Assembly (NCBI GenBank): GCA_039720395.1
Contig: CM077828.1
Coordinates: 17,210,264 to 17,274,263, forward strand
DNA from: Liquidambar formosana
Lineage: Eukaryota > Streptophyta > Magnoliopsida > Saxifragales > Altingiaceae
DNA: 64,000 nucleotides
Direction of reading: 5' to 3'
Under the pieces are notes generated by a model. It made no database searches and was not told the DNA's origin. It saw only the letters and a program-made list of their open reading frames with translations. Position 1 is the stretch's first letter; each line of letters begins with the position of its first letter. The translations under genes were made by a program, and so were the position numbers. Of this stretch, positions 59,101-64,000 are shown one piece after another.

Positions 59101-61055
59101 CATGTAAAAATGAGAAAAAAGTTTTAAAAAACATGAAAAATTATTTTTTAATAATTACTTTTCAATATAATATCAAAGTTATTACTTGTGAACTTATTAG
59201 TTACTTCAAACTCACTGTATAAATTTTTGAAAATGTCTACCAAGTTTTGTTTTGATATTACATTAGGAAATAGTTACCAAAAAAGTAATTTTTCAAAAAA
59301 AACATTTGAAAGAATAACTAGTGGCTCTTATTATGTTACTATTACAAAATCGACATTTATTTTATCATTGTTGAGGTTAAATTGTAGCTTGTGCCCACTA
59401 CTGAGAAGACAACGGAAATATAATTATGTTTAAATGACTTTAAATTATAAGGTCACGATTAAAGGACACAAATTTTATACTTTTTAATCGTGTAAAATAG
59501 TCTTATCATTATGTTAGTCTCTTTTTTCTTTTCATTCAATTAAAAAAAAAAACCCGTTGAATTTTACAGAATCTAACAGCTTAAAAGAATCCTATAAAAC
59601 ATTATATATGGCATATAAAATTTGTTTACCCTCGTGTTGACTCATATATGGAGTATATATAGGGTACACTATGGCCTAGGGGGCCATGGCCCTTTCCAAA
59701 ATTTTAAATGTTCTAAAAACATATATATACATGTAGGCATTTAGATATATAAGTATGTATTTTGTTCTAAAAATTACGCTTGGCCCCTCCTCAGACCAAA
59801 ACCCTTATTACTTTTATATTTCATGTGTTAATTTAGTCTTGAATCTTAATATATATATATATATATATATCTTTGGCTTCTCCCAAAATAAAATCCTAGT
59901 TTTGTCCCCGAGTATATATATATATATATGTAAATGCACCCACATAATTGCATACACATTATTTAGGTAAACAATTATGGATGTGTGCATGAATTTGCAC
60001 ACAATGCATAGGACATTAAAATACATATGCATTCCAATTGTGGCAAACTCAAGCAAAGGCAGCAATGGATATGAGAAATTTGACCCAGGCATCCCTATTT
60101 TGGTAGACAATTAGGTAAGTGGGAATTTGCACATAATGCATAGGGATAAAATACGTATGAGAGGAGAAATCTGAGCCAGGCATCCCTATCCTCGCACGAT
60201 GGATTGTTTAGTGTTGAAGAGTTCTATAAACAAATCAAATTTTGGGATTTTCCAAATTCAACCAATAAAAGTTGGGTTCTGGTCACTTTCCAGGACCCAA
60301 TTAGCACCAAAAGCACCACCTTTTAATCAAAATGAACCAATTTCGGGTTAATGCTTAACGATAAGATGTTCTACATAAACTTAGACTTATTAGGTATTGG
60401 TTATACATTTTGTACTTATTTACCTTAGCTAAATGACAAATACGATGCTAATGGCATGAAGATATACCATGTACCCAAACTATAGTGCTAATAATAATTC
60501 ATGCTATTATGCCGGTGGTAATTAAAGGTTACGTGTTTACAATAATAAGCATTACTCATGATTAGAAATATTTATGAAACTTGGGATTTTTGTCTTTAAT
60601 GGCCTTGCTTCTGATTATGTCGGTCAAAGAGTTTTTTTTCTTAATATTTCATTTGTTTGTTACAATTTAATTAAGCTACAGTTTCCCATTATATTTCTCA
60701 GTAATTTCAACTTACGTTCCTCACTTTTCACATTTTTCCCTTTGCCCTCTCAAAGTGGTAGAAAATTTTCGTTATAAACTTTTACAATCTATTATTCCAT
60801 TCAATTGTAACCCAAATCAAATTCATGATGATGTGGCATCTAGTTTTTTAAATTATTATTATTATTTTTTTTGTGAATTATAATTCTCCCATTAACACAT
60901 CAAATACTAAAAATGCAAAATGATAAGTTGATCAAATTGGCTTCTTTAATATATTGTATTTTTTTTTTTAGGGGGGAAAAAAACAAAGGAAGAAGAGAAA
61001 AGAAATGACTCGTAGCCATCAGAATTTCCATAGCCCTCACTCTTAATAATTTTTA
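56135..61055. other. Intergenic DNA, no gene recognised
   Basis: AT-rich, with short TA tracts (59849-59871, 59913-59930), a GAAA/AAAG-rich stretch (57950-58010) and T/C tracts. Short open frames have no domain I recognise. A partial family A MITE end (GGGAGTTACAGATTAGTCCG) is at about 56381. Confidence 0.6.
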
Positions 61056-61057
61056 GG

Positions 61058-61302
61058 GTAAAATATACTTTGCTCCTTCAAGTTTGAGCCATTTTCAGCA
61101 AACTCCTTTATAATTCATAAATTACACTTTGTCCTCTCACATATCACACGTGGCAATCCATTTAACTGACACGTCATCATCGGAAAGGGGCAAAGTAACA
61201 TCTTTTGTAAAATGCATGTAGTCATTTGTCTAATTTTGAATTATAGGAGAGTTTGTTGAAATCGGCTCAAACTTGAAGAGGCAAAATGTAATTTATCCTC
61301 AT
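61058..61302. mobile_element. MULE-type MITE of about 245 bp
   Basis: GGGTAAAATATACTTTGCTC at the left and, reverse-complemented at the right, GAGGATAAATTACATTTTGC, followed on both sides by CTTCAAGTTTGAGCC. Closely resembles the ends of the 1.6-kb MULE at 1095-2690 (CACTTTGCCC, CTTCA), so it is probably an internal-deletion derivative. An exact target duplication is not clear. Confidence 0.6.
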
Positions 61303-61464
61303 TTTTATCTAATTATTTTAAAAAATAGAAAGTTGACTAATTCATTTCAGGCTGTTGACCAGACGAGCTGTAACAACTAATTCATGCTAATAAATACTAC
61401 TCGTATTTGACTTTGGAATAAAAAAAGATTTCTTTCAAGCTTTATTGAACCAATCAATTGCGTA

Positions 61465-61721
61465 CACGTGGTGCACCCCAGGTGAGTAACTCTGTTTTCT
61501 CCTTATCCGACCCTTCGTCACCTTCTGTCCATTCGATTCATACAAAGACCCATTAATTACTCGATTCGTGGAGGCGTACGAAGACAAGAGAATTACCCTG
61601 CTCCTCCCCGTGACAGTCACACACTTCCCAGGACTCCCCGTCATCCCATCACGTGACACTTTACACCTGTCCTTGCCGGCATCACCATCCCTTGTCCAGC
61701 ATGGGTACTTTTTTCCACGTG
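61465..61721. promoter_or_regulatory. Cluster of three G-box cores
   Basis: CACGTG occurs at 61465-61470, 61650-61655 and 61716-61721 within a GC-richer, non-repetitive stretch about 1.8-2.1 kb upstream of the BRUTUS-type gene. G-boxes bind bHLH and bZIP factors. A regulatory role here is inference. Confidence 0.35.
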
Positions 61722-61759
61722 GCTGTGAGATTACTACAAATTACAAAACATTTTTAAAA

Positions 61760-62880
61760 AAATGATTTCCCCTTTTTTGACCTTTCCACTCTAGGGGGCC
61801 ATGCCAACCCTTTATTTTTCAAGGAAAAAAAAAAAAAAAAAGAGAGTTGCTATCCATAACAACAATAATAAGAATTATTATTATTAATATAATAAATAAA
61901 TAATGAGAAAAGAGCATGACTCAGCTCCAAAAATATTATTTTCACTTAGCTTTAATTTGGTTTTAATTTGGTAGTCATAAAATCTAAATTATCATTAAAA
62001 GAAGATCCATTCAATGAGTTTTAACCATCCAATGTTGATCAAATTTTTCAATCAAACTTTCCTTTTTTTTTTTTTTTTCTTTTTTCTTTTTTTTTTTCCA
62101 CAAAAATTGATTATACCAATTAGAACTTCAAAACTTGGTTAAACATCTTAATTTTTTAACAATCGTGGACGTAAGTGGGATAAATTAGATTTGAGTCTTG
62201 ATCTTAGTTTTGATTTTGATGGTCTTGTTGCTTAGTTTGATGTTCATTTGGTAAAATTAAATTATCGAGATGTTCAAAGAGCCAAACAGTATAAAGGAGT
62301 TACAAACTTCTTTTATATAATTGAGATAATAAGGGGAATTGGCTCAATATAGTAGTATTAAATGAGATTCGAAATCCACCCCTCTAAAAATTATTTTATG
62401 CACTAGATGTACCATGTTCGATAATCATATTCAATCTCATAAAATTAGTACATGTAATGTAAAAATAGATACGATATGTCAATGAAATGGAAGGTTTTCC
62501 ATCTACAATTTCTCATATTCCCACACTTATATTGTGCTAGTGTATATATAATGGATCCTCTCAATTTTTGTATTTAATTTTTTTTATATTAATTAATTTG
62601 TCGAATGGTGAATAGAGTTTGTTCTTGTAAGCTTTTTAGAATACCATTGAATCTTTTAAATTCAATGGCTTAAGAATGATGTGTAAAAATTAAATTTCTT
62701 AATTTTGACCTATATACATATATATATATATATAAGATTATTCAAATAAGGGATATTCCGAATTATCTCAGATGATCACGACCGTTCATCATCAATATGT
62801 ATGCATTTATGCATACTTGCATAATTAATAAAATGTCCGTGATCATATGAATATATCATGATCAAACGATATATATATAT
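61760..62880. other. Intergenic DNA, no gene recognised
   Basis: AT-rich, with A run (61827-61841), T-rich tract (62063-62098) and TA repeats (62713-62732). No gene seen. Confidence 0.55.
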
Positions 62881-63056
62881 AGAGGATGATGATCAGGTAA
62901 GCACGTGCTGATATAATTTATATCAAAACCTGCATTGGGAGTTGTACCTTATGCATTAGTGAGATGTGAGGTGCATTAAATCAATGCAAGGGATACAACC
63001 CCTAATGCATAGTACTGATATAACTTATATCAACACGTGCTGATGGGATCACCTCT
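62881..63056. mobile_element. MITE, family C, with two G-box cores, upstream of the BRUTUS-type gene
   Basis: AGCACGTGCTGATATAA at the left is mirrored by TTATATCAACACGTGCTGAT at the right, and the arms extend through CTGCATTGGGAGTTGTACC and its mirror. CACGTG cores lie at 62902-62907 and 63034-63039. TA tracts flank it. Located about 0.5 kb before the coding start. Confidence 0.65.
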
Positions 63057-63331
63057 GTATATATATATATATATATAGACACACACACGGAGGACATCAT
63101 ATGAGTGTATGACCCCGATGAATCACAATCAACATTGTAAATAGCATTTCTCATATATGATAAATATATAGTACCATACTAACCCAATTGTGCCACAAAG
63201 GGTTTGGCCGGAGCTACAAAATGCTAACAGCTAGACGTTGAAGAATGGCCGGAGAATAAAAAGAGAGAATCTTAGAGTCAAACAGTGGCCGTTGCTGATG
63301 TCATCCCGTAAGGACAGCATGGCGGTATTTT

Positions 63332-63359
63332 GCCACGTGGCATCCAGTCAACTATAAAA
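63332..63359 (+). promoter_or_regulatory. G-box and TATA box of the BRUTUS-type gene
   Basis: A palindromic GCCACGTGGC at 63332-63341 is followed 11 bp on by TATAAAA at 63353-63359. About 60-160 bp further lies a GA-rich leader (63420-63540), then the ATG. G-box binding by bHLH factors of the iron response is known for related promoters; its use here is inference. Confidence 0.65.
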
Positions 63360-63549
63360 TGTCCGTTGCCCCTTATCGAGCCCAGTTAAAGCTGCCCTTC
63401 TTCTCCGTTCAACGACAACAGCTAGCAAGAGAGAGAGAGAAGGCAGAAGATTATAGAGAGAGAAACTTTTAGAGAGAGACAGAGGGATAGAGATAGAATT
63501 TTAGAGAGAGATTACGACGATTTTTTGCAAACTCTAGGTTTTAGATGAG

Positions 63550-63822
63550 ATGGCGACGCCATTGACGGGCGTAGCAGTGCTATCAAACCCTGTAAATCAG
63601 GTGGATTCACCATCATCAAAGCCTTGCTCCAAGTCGTCTGAGCACAAGTCACCAATACTCATCTTCTTGTTCTTCCACAAAGCCATACGGTCCGAACTCG
63701 ATGCGCTTCACCGATCCGCCATGGCCTTCGCCACCGGCCAACGCACCGATATTGGGCCCTTGTTCGAGGGGTACCATTTCCTTAGGTCAATCTACAAGCA
63801 CCACACCAATGCCGAGGACGAG
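63550..63822 (+). CDS. BTS: BRUTUS/HRZ-type hemerythrin RING E3 ligase, exon 1 (gene cut by right edge)
   Basis: The first 91 codons of a plant iron-sensing E3 ubiquitin ligase. The family has two or three N-terminal hemerythrin domains that bind iron, then CHY, CTCHY and RING zinc fingers, and restrains iron-deficiency responses by degrading bHLH factors (family knowledge). Visible: MATPLTGVAVL, a serine/lysine-rich linker, then the first hemerythrin helices with SPILIFLFFHKAIRSELD, HRSAMAFATG and YHFLRSIYKHHTNAEDE. The histidines in FHKAIR and KHH and the E in NAEDE are the typical metal-ligand positions. The exon ends GAG before GTCAGT, phase 0; reading on gives intron sequence. The remaining exons lie beyond 64000. 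Confidence 0.9.
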
Positions 63823-64000
63823 GTCAGTTTTAACGTTTCTGATTTTACACCTATCGATTTCTTTGTGGTTCTTTGGTTTTTCTGTTCTTGTTTGTCTGCC
63901 GAGAAAACGGGAGAAAAGAAATGAAAATTTGGAATTTAGTAACTGGTTCAGGTCGGAGTGTCAGTTGTGCCGGAATTCTCTTTTAATACAATTTCTCGGC

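Overview
This is plant nuclear DNA, most likely from a eudicot and perhaps a woody one. It is AT-rich, has spliced genes with GT-AG introns, and is full of MITEs, Mutator-like (MULE) and hAT elements, SINE-like units and decayed LINEs. I cannot name the species from the sequence.

Layout. (1) 0-19 kb: three tandem minus-strand genes of the plant Core-2/I-branching (GT14-like) glycosyltransferase family. The first is cut by the left edge, with only exon 1 at 4417-5037. The second has exons at 11862-11242 and 7403-6762, the third at 19034-18486 and 16022-15378. Genes 1 and 2 sit in a tandem segmental duplication (about 41-6200 against 8995-12330). Insertions present in only one copy reveal transposons together with their empty sites. 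(2) 19-33 kb: mostly transposon-derived intergenic DNA with a dead LINE, a four-unit minisatellite, a hAT-type MITE with a perfect 8-bp target duplication, and a broken partial copy of the AP-3 delta gene. (3) 33.0-36.0 kb: an intact intronless gene for the AP-3 adaptor delta subunit on the minus strand. (4) 36-43.6 kb: nested MITEs and a hAT element. (5) 43.6-54.4 kb: the main find, described below. (6) 54.4-63.3 kb: MITEs and unassigned DNA. (7) 63.3 kb to the right edge: promoter and exon 1 of a BRUTUS/HRZ-type hemerythrin E3 ligase gene on the plus strand.

The main find is a complete 9,213-bp MULE at 44728-53940. It is bounded by a perfect 9-bp target duplication (GCAGCAATG) and by inverted arms of about 0.7-1.0 kb. 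It carries a five-exon FAR1/FHY3-type MULE transposase gene on the minus strand, with DDE residues and SWIM finger intact. Facing it is a two-exon gene for a 143-residue GRF-type zinc-finger protein with a C-terminal membrane segment. This convergent layout recalls mudrA/mudrB of maize MuDR. The left arm also holds the first coding exon of a host secretory carrier membrane protein (SCAMP), so the element has captured host sequence and may use a host-derived promoter and 5' leader. It sits exactly at the junction of a tandemly repeated Tourist-like segment.

A second theme is a family of 376-400-bp near-palindromic MITEs with 9-bp target duplications, in at least five copies plus a half copy. 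They could fold into long hairpins.
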